Shown here: one piece after another, positions 17,516 to 26,491 of the stretch
Position numbering within the stretch: position 1 is the first letter of the stretch
Layout of the letters: every line of letters begins with the position of its first letter
Assembly: GCF_001905655.1 (NCBI RefSeq)
Contig: NZ_JMHT01000073.1
Span: 62,001-126,000 of the forward strand
DNA length: 64,000 nt
Direction of reading: 5' to 3'
DNA from: Mycobacterium sp. ST-F2
GTDB taxonomy: Bacteria; Actinomycetota; Actinomycetes; Mycobacteriales; Mycobacteriaceae
The notes under the pieces: generated by a model
Told to the model about the DNA's origin: nothing
The model's database searches: none
What the model saw: the letters and a program-made list of their open reading frames with translations, nothing else
Position numbers and translations under genes: made by a program

Positions 17516-18262
17516 GTGAAGGTGACAGTTTTGGGGGCCAGTGGCCTCATCGGGACCCTGCTTGTCGATCTCTTGGTTCGGGAGGGCGAGGATGTCGTCG
17601 CCGCGTCCCGGCGTTCCGGTGCCGACGTGTGCAGTGGTGTGGGCCTCAGCAAGGCACTACGTGGCGCCGAGGCGCTCGTCGACGTCACCAACTCACCGTC
17701 CTTTGCGGACGGAGAAGTGATGGATTTCTTTGTCGCATCGACCACCAATCTGGTGGACGCGGCCCGGGAGGCTGGGGTCGGCCACTACGTTGCACTGTCG
17801 ATCGTGGGCGTCGACGAGTTGCCGGACAGCGGCTACATGCGGGCCAAGGCCGCCCAGGAGCGGATCATCGCGTCGTCGGGGCTGCCGTACACGATCGTCC
17901 GGGCCACTCAGTTCCGCGAGTTCGCGACAGCGATCGTCCAGTCGATGGTCGTCGAGACCGATACGGACGAGGACGGCGTGCACGACGTGCGGGTGCCGGA
18001 TGCGCTGATCCAGCCGATCGCGGCCGACGAGGTCGCGGCCTACCTGGCCGAGATCGCGGTGTCGCCGCCGCGCAACCATGTGGTCAACATCGGCGGCCCC
18101 GAGAAGATCCCGTTCTCCAGGCTGGCTCACGAGGTGCTGGCCCTCCGCCACGACGATCAGCGGGTCGTGGTCGATCCGAAGGCGAAGTACTTCGGTACGA
18201 CACTCAAGAAGGACAGCCTGGTCACCGGGGCCGGCGCGATGATCGCCTCGATTCCCTTCTGA
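17516..18262 (+). CDS. NmrA/SDR-type NAD(P)-binding protein
   Basis: A 248-residue atypical short-chain dehydrogenase. The N-terminal Rossmann motif is VTVLGASGLIGTLLVDLL with the GxSGxxG spacing of NmrA-like proteins. LSIVGVDELPDSGYMRAKAAQERII corresponds to the active-site region, with the Tyr-x-x-Ala-Lys-like YMRAKAA. It probably reduces or senses NAD(P)H with an unknown substrate. It is a single gene followed convergently by the IclR gene. The GTG start is at 17516. Confidence 0.8.
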   Translation: MKVTVLGASGLIGTLLVDLLVREGEDVVAASRRSGADVCSGVGLSKALRGAEALVDVTNSPSFADGEVMDFFVASTTNLVDAAREAGVGHYVALSIVGVDELPDSGYMRAKAAQERIIASSGLPYTIVRATQFREFATAIVQSMVVETDTDEDGVHDVRVPDALIQPIAADEVAAYLAEIAVSPPRNHVVNIGGPEKIPFSRLAHEVLALRHDDQRVVVDPKAKYFGTTLKKDSLVTGAGAMIASIPF

Positions 18263-18267
18263 CCACA

Positions 18268-19020
18268 TCACGCCAGTAGCGGCGCCAATTGCGTTGCGTA
18301 GTCCTGCAATACCGGTATCTGCCGGTGCAGTAGCTGATCCTGCTCAGCTCGCCCGGACATCGCCACCGCGGCCACCAAGGTCCCCGTGGCAGACCGGACC
18401 GGTACCGCCACGCAGGCGGAATCGGCGCGCAGCTCGCCGGTCTGGACGGCGTACCCGCGCTCTCGAATCTCCGTGAGTTGTTCGGTCAGAGCCGGTTTCG
18501 AGGTGACGGTGCGGTCGGTGAGCGCAGCCGGTGCGAGGCCGAGCAGGGCGTCGGCGTCGCGCTTCTCGGCCAGCAGCAGCTTGCCGACGGCGCTGGCGTG
18601 CAGGTGCCGGTTGAGTACCGATTCGTCGGCCGGCGGTGGGTATTCGCCGTCGGCGTCGGCGAGCCGCACCGAGGTGTTGGTGAAGTAGAACAGGTGCACC
18701 CCGAAACGCACCGACAGCCGCAACTCGGCCAGCGTCTCGCGCGCCTTGGTACAGACAGTTGGGGAGACCGCGGCGTCGATCAACAGCCCCATCCGCGGTC
18801 CCAGCGCGAACCCCGACAGGTCGGGCAGGCGCACGATGTAACCGTCGGCGACAAGGAGATTCAGCAGCCGGTAAGTGGTGGCCGACGGCATGGACAGGTG
18901 CTCGGCGATATCCTTCGCGGTCACTCCGGTGCCGGCCAGCGCGACCGCCTCGAGGACCTGCAGCGCGCTCTGTACCGCTTTGGGCTGGCGGCCCGACAGC
19001 GCGCCGTCGGCCGGGCTCAC
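18268..19020 (-). CDS. IclR-family regulator of the amine-catabolism locus
   Basis: A 250-residue regulator with an N-terminal winged helix (AVQSALQVLEAVALAGTGVTAKDIAEHLSMPSATTYRLLNLL) and the IclR effector domain (about 85-250, HLHASAVGKLLLAEKRD and DSACVAVPVRSATGTLVAAVAMSG). The GTG start overlaps the stop of the upstream permease gene (GTGA), so it is translated with it. A motif CAAATGAGAAT repeated in both promoter regions of the locus is a candidate binding site. Ligand is probably the amine or its acid, by inference. Confidence 0.88.
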   Translation of the reverse strand: MSPADGALSGRQPKAVQSALQVLEAVALAGTGVTAKDIAEHLSMPSATTYRLLNLLVADGYIVRLPDLSGFALGPRMGLLIDAAVSPTVCTKARETLAELRLSVRFGVHLFYFTNTSVRLADADGEYPPPADESVLNRHLHASAVGKLLLAEKRDADALLGLAPAALTDRTVTSKPALTEQLTEIRERGYAVQTGELRADSACVAVPVRSATGTLVAAVAMSGRAEQDQLLHRQIPVLQDYATQLAPLLA

Positions 19021-20474
19021 CGGCGCACTTCCCACGGGTTGTAGTCGGCGAACACATCGCCGGCGACGGTCTCGTCGAACACGCCGACGCGCTCGGCGAG
19101 ATCGGGCACCGTGCGGCGGCGCACCACGAACGCCGCCAAACCCATGGCCAGCAGCACCGAGTACACCGCGGTGGCGATCCACACCGGCGAGGCCACCGAC
19201 AACGCCGCCCAGATGATGATGGCGACCATGGTGGCGGCGGTGGCGAGCCCGACGACGAGCGGGACGGTGGTGAGCTCGCCGATGCGGCGCAGAAAGGCGG
19301 GAGTGGCGAGGCACACCAGCAGGTACGCCACGATGTAGCCGTGCGCCGACACCGCGAGTAGCCCGACGAGGACGTCGCGGCTGGACTCCGCGGCGAACAG
19401 GTAGGCGACCGGCACCGCGACGATCACCGGCATCGCGACGCTGAGCGCGACATGCGGGGTGCGGTACCGCGGGTGGGCGTGGCCCATCGCGTCCGGCAGC
19501 AGCCCCTCGCGTCCCATCGCGAACAAGGTCCGGGACAGCGCGGTGGTGGAGCCGATGACGCACGCGATCCAGGACGCGGTGATGCCGATCTCCATGGCGA
19601 TGGACAGCGCGCCCGCCAAGGTATCGGCGGAGTCGGGCAGGGCGAGCACGATGGGCGTCGAACCGGTGCCGGTGTGGATGGTGCCGGTGGCCTGCAGGAC
19701 GGCGGCGAAGGTGTACAGCGCGCCCAGGGCCAGCGGCGTCCAGCGGATGGCCCGGGTGACGGTGACGAACGGGCGCTGCGCCTCGCGGGCGACGGTGCTG
19801 GCGCTCTCGAACCCGACGTGCGACGTGATGGCGAGCAGCAGGGCGAAGCCGAGGGCCGAATGTGGCGCGTCCGCAACATCTTTCGACGGTGTGGCGGTGC
19901 CGGTGACGGCCCCGCCGAAGGCGATCATCAGCACGACGCCCGCCACCACGATGGCGAACAATTCGACGGCGAGCGAGATGCGCGCCGACAGCCTGATGCC
20001 CCGCACCATGAGGATGAGGGCGGCGCCACCCACCAGCACGGTGAGGCCGGCGATGACGGGTTTGCCGTCCGGTACTCCGACCCGGCCCAGCAGTGCCGCG
20101 ATATAGCTGGCCGCGCCGAGCGCACTGGCCATCGCCGCGGCGGCGTAGCCGACGACCAGCGACCAGCCGGCCGCGACACCGGGAACCGGGCCGAGGCCTT
20201 TGACGGTGTAGCTGTACAGCCCGCTCACCGCGACCATGCGGGTAGAGAACTGCGTGATGCAGTACCCGACGGCGGTCATCATGAGGGCGGTCAGAACGAA
20301 CACCGCGATGGTGCTGTGGCCGGCTGCCGGGAGGACCAGCGCCGGCAGCGTGACCATCACCGCCGACGGCGCCACCGCCGAGACCGACTGCCCGAGAACC
20401 TGGGTGAACGTCAGCTGCGCGCGCTGAAGTCCGGCGACCGGGGAGCGGCTCCGGATGGTTCGGGTGGGGCCCAT
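19017..20474 (-). CDS. APC-superfamily amino acid/amine permease
   Basis: A 485-residue membrane transporter with about 12 hydrophobic helices. APC markers include SAVAPSAVMVTLPALVLPAAG in TM1, YSYTVKGLGPVPGVAAGW around TM3 and SHVGFESASTVAREAQRP in the TM6 region, which carries the Glu of the APC fold. It is divergent from the aldehyde dehydrogenase gene and cotranscribed with the IclR regulator. With the nearby amine oxidase it probably imports a primary amine or related compound. Confidence 0.87.
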   Translation of the reverse strand: MGPTRTIRSRSPVAGLQRAQLTFTQVLGQSVSAVAPSAVMVTLPALVLPAAGHSTIAVFVLTALMMTAVGYCITQFSTRMVAVSGLYSYTVKGLGPVPGVAAGWSLVVGYAAAAMASALGAASYIAALLGRVGVPDGKPVIAGLTVLVGGAALILMVRGIRLSARISLAVELFAIVVAGVVLMIAFGGAVTGTATPSKDVADAPHSALGFALLLAITSHVGFESASTVAREAQRPFVTVTRAIRWTPLALGALYTFAAVLQATGTIHTGTGSTPIVLALPDSADTLAGALSIAMEIGITASWIACVIGSTTALSRTLFAMGREGLLPDAMGHAHPRYRTPHVALSVAMPVIVAVPVAYLFAAESSRDVLVGLLAVSAHGYIVAYLLVCLATPAFLRRIGELTTVPLVVGLATAATMVAIIIWAALSVASPVWIATAVYSVLLAMGLAAFVVRRRTVPDLAERVGVFDETVAGDVFADYNPWEVRR

Positions 20475-20536
20475 TTGTCGGAAGGTAGCCGATCACCGCC
20501 GACCCCGACAGCGTTGTCGGGTAAACATCCAAAATC

Positions 20537-20661
20537 TTCAAATGAGAATCGGGGCGGCGGCCGGCTCCAGCGGAGCCCGCAATGGGCCTGGGAATCGACG
20601 CGAGCTGCGATTATCGGCAGCCCCGAATGAGAATGCGGACGCCATTTCAAATGAGAATCGG
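20537..20661. promoter_or_regulatory. Repeated CAAATGAGAATC motifs in the divergent promoter region
   Basis: TTCAAATGAGAATCGG occurs at 20537-20552 and again, exactly, at 20646-20661. A degenerate copy (GAATGAGAATG) lies near 20625. The region separates the permease/IclR operon (minus) from the aldehyde dehydrogenase operon (plus). The same motif recurs as an inverted pair at 22238-22275. The likely binder is the IclR protein. Confidence 0.65.
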
Positions 20662-20719
20662 AATTCGTGAAATACCCATTCGGAATTAGTGGTGACGCGC
20701 ACCACATCGAGGCGTAAAC

Positions 20720-22228
20720 ATGATTTCCATGACAGCCACGCTCAGCACCGACCTGGACCCGCGGACCGCCGATTTCATCTCCCGTCCGCAGCAGATGTAC
20801 GTCGACGGCCAGTGGGTCGAGTCGGTGTCCGGCCGGCGGTTCGACACCGTCGACCCCGCCACCGAGCAGGTCATCACGACGGTCCCGCACAGCGGTCCCG
20901 AAGACGTCGAACGCGCGGTGCGGGCGGCCCGCCGGGCGTTCGAGGACGGGCCGTGGACGACGATGACGCCGGCCGAGCGGCAGCGCATGATCTGGCGGAT
21001 CGCCGACGGTATCAGTGCCCGGGCCGACCAGTTCGCGGAGCTGGAGAGCATCGACAACGGCAAGTCCGTCGCCGTCGCCAAGGCTGTCGACGTGACGTGG
21101 GCTGCGGAAATCTTCTACTACTACGCGGGTTGGGCCACCAAGATCGAGGGCCGCACCATTCCGGTGTCGGTGCCCTGGGCGCCCGGTGCCACGTTCCACG
21201 CCTTCACGCTGCGTGAGCCCGTCGGCGTCTGCGCCCAGATCACGCCCTGGAACTTCCCGCTGGTCATGGGCGCGTTCAAAGTCGCACCGGCCCTGGCCTG
21301 CGGGAACACCGTCATCCTCAAGCCTGCCGAGCAGACCCCGCTGACCGCGGTGCTGCTCGCCGAGGTGATCGCCGAGGCCGGCGTCCCGGCCGGGGTGTTC
21401 AACCTGCTGACGGGTTTCGGCGACGTCGGTGCGGCGCTGTCCGCGCACGACGGCGTCGACAAGGTCGCCTTTACCGGGTCCACCGAGGTGGGCAAGAAGA
21501 TCGTCAACGCCGCGTCGGGCAACCTCAAGAAAGTCTCGCTGGAACTGGGTGGCAAGAGCCCGCAGGTGGTCTTCGCCGACGCCGACCTCGAGGCCGCGAT
21601 CCCGGGTGTGGCCAGCGGATTCCTGTTCAACCACGGCCAGACCTGCACCGCCGGCACCCGGCTGCTGGTCGAGGACGCGATCTTCGACGAGTTCACCCAG
21701 GGCGTCGCCGAGCACGCCGCCGGCTTGCGGATCGGCCCCGGCCTGGACCCCACCAACGACATCGGCCCGCTGGTCTCGCGCGAGCAGCTCACCAAGGTCA
21801 CCGGTTACCTCGACGACGGCATCGCGCAGGGGGCCCGCGCCCTGGCCGGCGGTGGCCGCCACGGAGACACCGGCTTCTACGTACAGCCCACACTGCTGGT
21901 CGATGTGAACCGCGACTTCAACGTGTACCAGGAAGAGATTTTCGGCCCGGTGGCTGTGGCCGTGCCGTTCAACCGCGACCGCGGCGTGCGCGAAGCCGCC
22001 AACGACACCCCTTACGGCCTGGCCGCCAGCGTGTGGACGCGCGACGTCTCGACCGCGCACCGGGTGGCGCAGCAGATCAAGGCCGGCACGGTGTGGGTCA
22101 ACTGCCACAACGCGTTCGATACCGCGCTGCCATTCGGCGGATACAAACAATCGGGCTGGGGCCGTGAACTCGGTGAGGGTGCCATCGCCGAATACACCCA
22201 GACGAAAGCCATCAACATCGCGCTGTGA
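20720..22228 (+). CDS. NAD-dependent aldehyde dehydrogenase (phenylacetaldehyde/betaine-aldehyde type)
   Basis: A 502-residue ALDH that oxidises an aldehyde to the acid. Catalytic Glu275 lies in SLELGGKSPQV and the nucleophile Cys309 in NHGQTCTAGTR. The oxyanion Asn region PWNFPLVMGAFKVAPALACGN and the C-terminal ETVWVNCHN-like segment (GTVWVNCHNAFDTALPFGGY) are also intact. It lies upstream of a copper amine oxidase, which produces aldehydes from primary amines, so it very probably handles that product. The start may be 20720 or the in-frame ATG 9 nt later. Confidence 0.93.
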   Translation: MISMTATLSTDLDPRTADFISRPQQMYVDGQWVESVSGRRFDTVDPATEQVITTVPHSGPEDVERAVRAARRAFEDGPWTTMTPAERQRMIWRIADGISARADQFAELESIDNGKSVAVAKAVDVTWAAEIFYYYAGWATKIEGRTIPVSVPWAPGATFHAFTLREPVGVCAQITPWNFPLVMGAFKVAPALACGNTVILKPAEQTPLTAVLLAEVIAEAGVPAGVFNLLTGFGDVGAALSAHDGVDKVAFTGSTEVGKKIVNAASGNLKKVSLELGGKSPQVVFADADLEAAIPGVASGFLFNHGQTCTAGTRLLVEDAIFDEFTQGVAEHAAGLRIGPGLDPTNDIGPLVSREQLTKVTGYLDDGIAQGARALAGGGRHGDTGFYVQPTLLVDVNRDFNVYQEEIFGPVAVAVPFNRDRGVREAANDTPYGLAASVWTRDVSTAHRVAQQIKAGTVWVNCHNAFDTALPFGGYKQSGWGRELGEGAIAEYTQTKAINIAL

Positions 22229-22237
22229 ATTCGGCCG

Positions 22238-22275
22238 TCAAATGAGAATTCGCCGGACCGGTAATTCTCATTTGA
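22238..22275. promoter_or_regulatory. Inverted pair of the CAAATGAGAATT motif before the second permease
   Basis: TCAAATGAGAATT (22238-22250) and its exact complement AATTCTCATTTGA (22263-22275) form a 13-bp inverted repeat with a 12-nt spacer. It lies just after the aldehyde dehydrogenase stop and 61 nt before the permease start. It could be an operator for an internal promoter or a weak terminator; the shared motif with 20537-20661 favours an operator. Confidence 0.6.
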
Positions 22276-22336
22276 ACTCACTGAAGCCTTACCGCACCGC
22301 AACCCATTCACATTCAATTCCAGCGAAGGTACCGCC

Positions 22337-23803
22337 ATGACAACTGACGCAGTTCTCGATGCCGGTCGAAGCGCCGGCGCTCAGCCCAACCGGTTGACGG
22401 GCCGCCTCGGCCCGGTGGCCATCGTGTTCATGGTCGTCGCGGCCGCCGCCCCACTGACCGTCGTCGCCGGCACGTTCCCGATCGGCATCGCCGCCGGCAA
22501 CGGGGCGGCGTATCCGGCGTCGTACGTGGTGTGCACCGCGGTGCTGCTGCTGTTCGCCGTCGGCTTCACCGCCATGGCCCGGCACATCACGGGCGCCGGT
22601 GCCTTCTACACCTACATCGCCCACGGCTTCGGCCGTCATGCCGGACTCGGTGCCGCGTTCCTGGCCCTGCTGTCCTACACCGCCGTGCAGGTCGGTGTGT
22701 ACGGCTACATCGGCTCGTCCATCAACGAGCTCGTCACCGCGCACGGTGGGCCGTCGGCGCCGTGGTACGTCTACGCCTTCGCGATGATGGCGGTCACGGG
22801 CTTCCTCGGGTACCGCCACATCGAGCTGTCCGGCAAGGTGTTGGGCGTCCTGCTCGTCTGCGAGGTCGGCATCGTGCTGGTGATCAACGCCGCGGTGATC
22901 GGACATGGCGGCGCACAAGGGCTTTCGACCGCGGTGCTGCATACGGGCAACTTCTTCTCCGGGGCCCCGGGCATTGCGCTGATCTTCGCGCTGGCCGGCT
23001 ACATCGGCTTCGAGGCGACTGCGGTGTTCCGGGACGAGGCCCGCGACCCCGTGCGCACCATCCCGCGGGCGACGTACGCCGCGCTGCTGCTGATCGGTGG
23101 CTTCTACGCGCTGAGCAGTTGGGCGCTGGTCACCGCGTGGGGTGACGCCGGCGCCGTGACTGCCGCGACGGACAAGCCGGGCACCATGCTGACCGAGACC
23201 GCGACGCACTACGTCGGCGCCGTTGCCGGTGACATGGTCCAGATCTTCTTGATCACAAGCCTTTTCGCGGCGCTGCTGTCCTTCCACAACGTGCTGGCCC
23301 GCTACATCTTCTCCCTCGGCAACACCCGGGCGCTGCCCGAGCGCTGTGGTCGCTCACACCCGCGGCACGACTCGCCGCACATCGCCTCGTTCGCCCAGAC
23401 CGTCTCGGCACTGGTGCTGGTCGTGGCGTCGGTCCTGGCCGGGCTGGACCCGGTGACGCAGGTGTTCACCTGGTTCGTCGGCGCCGCCTCGGTGGGCATC
23501 GTGGTGCTGATGACGCTGACATCGGCCGCGGTCGTCGTCTTCTTCCGCCGCACCCGTCTCGACACCCGGCGGTGGCACACCGTCATCGCACCGACCCTGG
23601 GCTTCATCGGCTTGGCCATCCTGTCGGTGATGACCGCGGTGAACCTGCCGCTGCTGGTCGGCGGCTCGGGCACCATGGCCGCCATCCTGGGTGTCCTGCT
23701 GGTCGGCGCCTTCGTCGGCGGCATCGTCGTCGCGGTCGCGCGCCCACATGCCGGAGCTCAAATGAACGAAAACCCTGATATCGCAAAGGAGATCGCACGA
23801 TGA
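22337..23803 (+). CDS. APC-superfamily amine/amino acid permease
   Basis: A 488-residue membrane transporter with about 12 helices. APC features are IVFMVVAAAAPLTVVAGTFPIGIAAGNG in TM1, AMARHITGAGAFYTYIAHGFG, and AGYIGFEATAVFRDEARDP, where the TM6 region ends in the conserved Glu/Asp cluster. It overlaps the amine oxidase start by 4 nt (ATGA), so import and oxidation are translationally linked. It is not closely similar to the other permease of the locus, which suggests different substrates or affinities. Confidence 0.88.
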   Translation: MTTDAVLDAGRSAGAQPNRLTGRLGPVAIVFMVVAAAAPLTVVAGTFPIGIAAGNGAAYPASYVVCTAVLLLFAVGFTAMARHITGAGAFYTYIAHGFGRHAGLGAAFLALLSYTAVQVGVYGYIGSSINELVTAHGGPSAPWYVYAFAMMAVTGFLGYRHIELSGKVLGVLLVCEVGIVLVINAAVIGHGGAQGLSTAVLHTGNFFSGAPGIALIFALAGYIGFEATAVFRDEARDPVRTIPRATYAALLLIGGFYALSSWALVTAWGDAGAVTAATDKPGTMLTETATHYVGAVAGDMVQIFLITSLFAALLSFHNVLARYIFSLGNTRALPERCGRSHPRHDSPHIASFAQTVSALVLVVASVLAGLDPVTQVFTWFVGAASVGIVVLMTLTSAAVVVFFRRTRLDTRRWHTVIAPTLGFIGLAILSVMTAVNLPLLVGGSGTMAAILGVLLVGAFVGGIVVAVARPHAGAQMNENPDIAKEIAR

Positions 23804-25719
23804 CTGCCACCATCGACACCAAGACCACGATCGATCACCCGCTCACCCCGCTGAGCGCCGACGAGATTCGCGCGGCACGCCGCATCGTCGACGCGCACGG
23901 CCTGCTCGGTGACAGCGTCCGCTTCGTGTTCGTCGCACTGGAGGAGCCGCACAAGAGCGAGGTACTGGCCTTCCGCCCCGGCGACGCGATGGACCGCCGG
24001 GCCCGGGTACTGCTGCTCGACCGGGCCACGGGCCAGGGCTCCGATCTGGTGGTGTCGGTGACCGAGGGCCGCGTCGTCAGCGAGACGGCGATCGACAGCA
24101 CCCGCGACGGCCACGTGCCGATCCTGGACCAGGAGTTCGAGGACATCGAGTCGTTCCTCCTCGACTGCCCGGAATGGATCGAGGCCATGACCAAGCGCAA
24201 GCTGAATCCGACTGACGTGCGGGCGGTTCCGTTGTCGGCCGGGGTATTCGGCCACGAAGACGAGGTGGGCCGGCGCATCGTCCGCGTGCTGGCGTTCTAC
24301 CAGTACGACGCCGCGGATCTGCCGTGGGCGCACCCGATCGACGGCGTCGTCGCCTACGTCGACCTCACGGGTCGCAAGGTCGTGAAGGTGATCGACGAGG
24401 TCGAGTTGCCGCTGCCGACCGAGCGCGGCGAGTGGGATGCCGAGCCGCATGCCGTGCCTGCCCGTACCGATCTGAAGCCCATCGAGATCACCCAGCCCGA
24501 AGGCGCGAGCTTCACCGTCGACGGCAACCAGATCACCTGGGCCGACTGGTCTTTCCGCTTCGGCTTCGACGTCCGCGAGGGCCTGACCCTGCATCAGCTG
24601 TCGATCGACGGCCGGCCCGTCGTGTACCGCGCGTCCATCGCCGAGATGGTGGTGCCCTACGCCGATCCGTCGCCGGTCCGCTACTGGCAGAACTACTTCG
24701 ACCAGGGGGAGTACCTGTTCGGCCGGTACACCAATGCCCTTGAACTGGGCTGCGACTGCCTCGGAGAGATCAAGTACTTCGACGTCACCATCGCCGACGA
24801 GAACGGCGAGCCCAAGCTCATGAAGAACGCGATCTGCCTGCACGAGGAGGACTTCGGCGTGCTGTGGAAGCACACCGACATGTTCAACGGGATGGCCGAG
24901 GTCCGGCGGTCGCGGCGTCTGGTGATCTCGTTCTTCCTCACCATCGGCAACTACGACTACGGCTTCTACTGGTACCTGTACCTCGACGGCACCATCGAGC
25001 TGGAGGCCAAGGCCACCGGCATCGTCTTCGCGTCGGCTTACCGTGGGCCGGAGGGCTTTTCGACCGAGATGGCACCGGGTCTGGGCGCGCCGTTCCACCA
25101 GCACATGTTCTCCGCTCGTCTGGACATGGCGGTCGACGGACTGACCAACACCGTCGAAGAGGTGGACGCCGTCGGTGTCCCGATGGGCCCGGACAACCCG
25201 TGGGGCAACGCATTCCGCCCGCAGAAGACCAAGCTGACGCACGAGCTCGAAGCCATGCGCACCGCCGACAACCTCAAGGCCCGGGTGTGGCACATCACCA
25301 ACCCCACCAAGCAGAACCGGCTGGGCCAGAACGTCGGCTACGCGTTGCATCCGGAGGGACAGCCCACCTTGCTGGCCGACCCGTCGAGCTCCATCGCCAA
25401 GCGCGCCGCCTTCGCGACCAAGCACCTGTGGGTGACGAAATACGATCCGTCCGAACGGTATCCGGCCGGCCAGTTCGTCAATCAGCATCCCGGTGATGCC
25501 GGCCTGCCGTCCTACGTCGCGCAGGACCGCAACATCGAGGGTGAAGACATCGTGGTCTGGCACACCTTCGGGCTGACGCACTGCCCGCGGCCCGAGGACT
25601 GGCCCGTGATGCCGGTGGATTACGCCGGATTCAAGCTCAAGCCGGTCAGCTTCTTCGATCGCAACCCGGCGCTGAATGTGCCGCCGTCACCGAAGAAGTC
25701 GCACTGCTGCAACGGCTGA
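23800..25719 (+). CDS. Copper-containing primary-amine oxidase (phenylethylamine oxidase-like)
   Basis: A 639-residue copper amine oxidase, almost the length of the Arthrobacter phenylethylamine oxidase. Tyr385 in TIGNYDYGF is the precursor of the topaquinone cofactor, Asp301 (QNYFDQGEY) is the catalytic base, and His433, His435 (FHQHMF) and His594 (LTHCPRPEDW) are the copper ligands. It converts primary amines, O2 and water to aldehyde, ammonia and H2O2. There is no signal peptide, so it acts in the cytosol, consistent with the coupled permease and the aldehyde dehydrogenase upstream. The C-terminus ends HCCNG. Confidence 0.95.
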   Translation: MTATIDTKTTIDHPLTPLSADEIRAARRIVDAHGLLGDSVRFVFVALEEPHKSEVLAFRPGDAMDRRARVLLLDRATGQGSDLVVSVTEGRVVSETAIDSTRDGHVPILDQEFEDIESFLLDCPEWIEAMTKRKLNPTDVRAVPLSAGVFGHEDEVGRRIVRVLAFYQYDAADLPWAHPIDGVVAYVDLTGRKVVKVIDEVELPLPTERGEWDAEPHAVPARTDLKPIEITQPEGASFTVDGNQITWADWSFRFGFDVREGLTLHQLSIDGRPVVYRASIAEMVVPYADPSPVRYWQNYFDQGEYLFGRYTNALELGCDCLGEIKYFDVTIADENGEPKLMKNAICLHEEDFGVLWKHTDMFNGMAEVRRSRRLVISFFLTIGNYDYGFYWYLYLDGTIELEAKATGIVFASAYRGPEGFSTEMAPGLGAPFHQHMFSARLDMAVDGLTNTVEEVDAVGVPMGPDNPWGNAFRPQKTKLTHELEAMRTADNLKARVWHITNPTKQNRLGQNVGYALHPEGQPTLLADPSSSIAKRAAFATKHLWVTKYDPSERYPAGQFVNQHPGDAGLPSYVAQDRNIEGEDIVVWHTFGLTHCPRPEDWPVMPVDYAGFKLKPVSFFDRNPALNVPPSPKKSHCCNG

Positions 25720-25733
25720 GCGGGAAATGAGCT

Positions 25734-25768
25734 GCCGGGCCTGGTCACCCCCGAAGACCAGGCCCGGC
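25734..25768. terminator. Hairpin between convergent amine oxidase and minus-strand gene
   Basis: Perfect 13-bp arms GCCGGGCCTGGTC and GACCAGGCCCGGC with a 9-nt loop, placed between two convergent genes. Confidence 0.75.
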
Positions 25769-25784
25769 TTTCCGCTGTCTGAGG

Positions 25785-26453
25785 TCAGGCCTCGATCTCG
25801 CCGGCGATATGGCGCTCGATGGCCGCGCGGGTGACCGCGGGCAGCGCGATGAGTCCGTCGAGTTCCCGGCGGGCCTTGTCATAGGCGTTGTGGCGTTCGC
25901 CCGGGGTGGCCGCCGGGTCGGCCGCGACCCGCAGCAGATGCTGCGCCCGGGCCAGCCGTTCCTGGTCGTCGGCCGAGAAGTCACTGCGCCGGCGGCGGAT
26001 CGCTTCGGCCTCCGCGACGTCGAACGCCGAGGCGTATTCGTGGACGGCGTCACGGTATTCGAGCTGGGCGTCGCGATCGCCGACCAGATCGTCGGGCGCC
26101 GACGGGCGCAGTAGGTCGGCACGGCTCTTGGCCTTGTGGAAGCCGACGGTCAGCGGGTCGCGCAGATTCGTCATCGTCGGAAAGTCCAGCAGCTTCGCGA
26201 CATCCAATTCGTAGCTCAGCCAACGGCTGTCGGTGTCGTCGTGCTGGGCAAGGATCTTGGTGACGGTGCGGCGTTCGGTGGCAGCATCGACGCGCCCCCG
26301 TCCGGCCGCTTCGGCGACGGCGATCTTGGTCTGCTGCTTGATGCGGTAGCGCTCGAGCCGGCGCTCGGCACGCCGGTCGCCCGCCACGGCAACGGCGCGA
26401 ACAGCGCCGCCGATCACCCCGCTCAGCGGAAAGATGAGCCACCAGAAGTGCAT
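25785..26453 (-). CDS. Conserved mycobacterial-type protein with N-terminal membrane segment, unknown function
   Basis: A 222-residue protein. The N-terminus (MHFWWLIFPLSGVIGGAVRAV) is one membrane segment or signal anchor. The rest is hydrophilic, helical and charged, with probable coiled coil (RRAERRLERYRIKQQTKIAVAEAAG). An in-frame ATG at 26477 would add eight residues. It sits 38 nt after the accD3 stop on the same strand and is probably read with it. I cannot assign a function. Confidence 0.75.
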   Translation of the reverse strand: MHFWWLIFPLSGVIGGAVRAVAVAGDRRAERRLERYRIKQQTKIAVAEAAGRGRVDAATERRTVTKILAQHDDTDSRWLSYELDVAKLLDFPTMTNLRDPLTVGFHKAKSRADLLRPSAPDDLVGDRDAQLEYRDAVHEYASAFDVAEAEAIRRRRSDFSADDQERLARAQHLLRVAADPAATPGERHNAYDKARRELDGLIALPAVTRAAIERHIAGEIEA

Positions 26454-26491
26454 TGCGGTTTGCACCCTGTCCAGCATGCCATCGCTTCGGC

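Noticed and set aside
20411..22150. Long minus-strand frame of about 579 codons over the aldehyde dehydrogenase
   Set aside because: It is the GC-rich mirror of a well-conserved plus-strand enzyme and shows no domain pattern.
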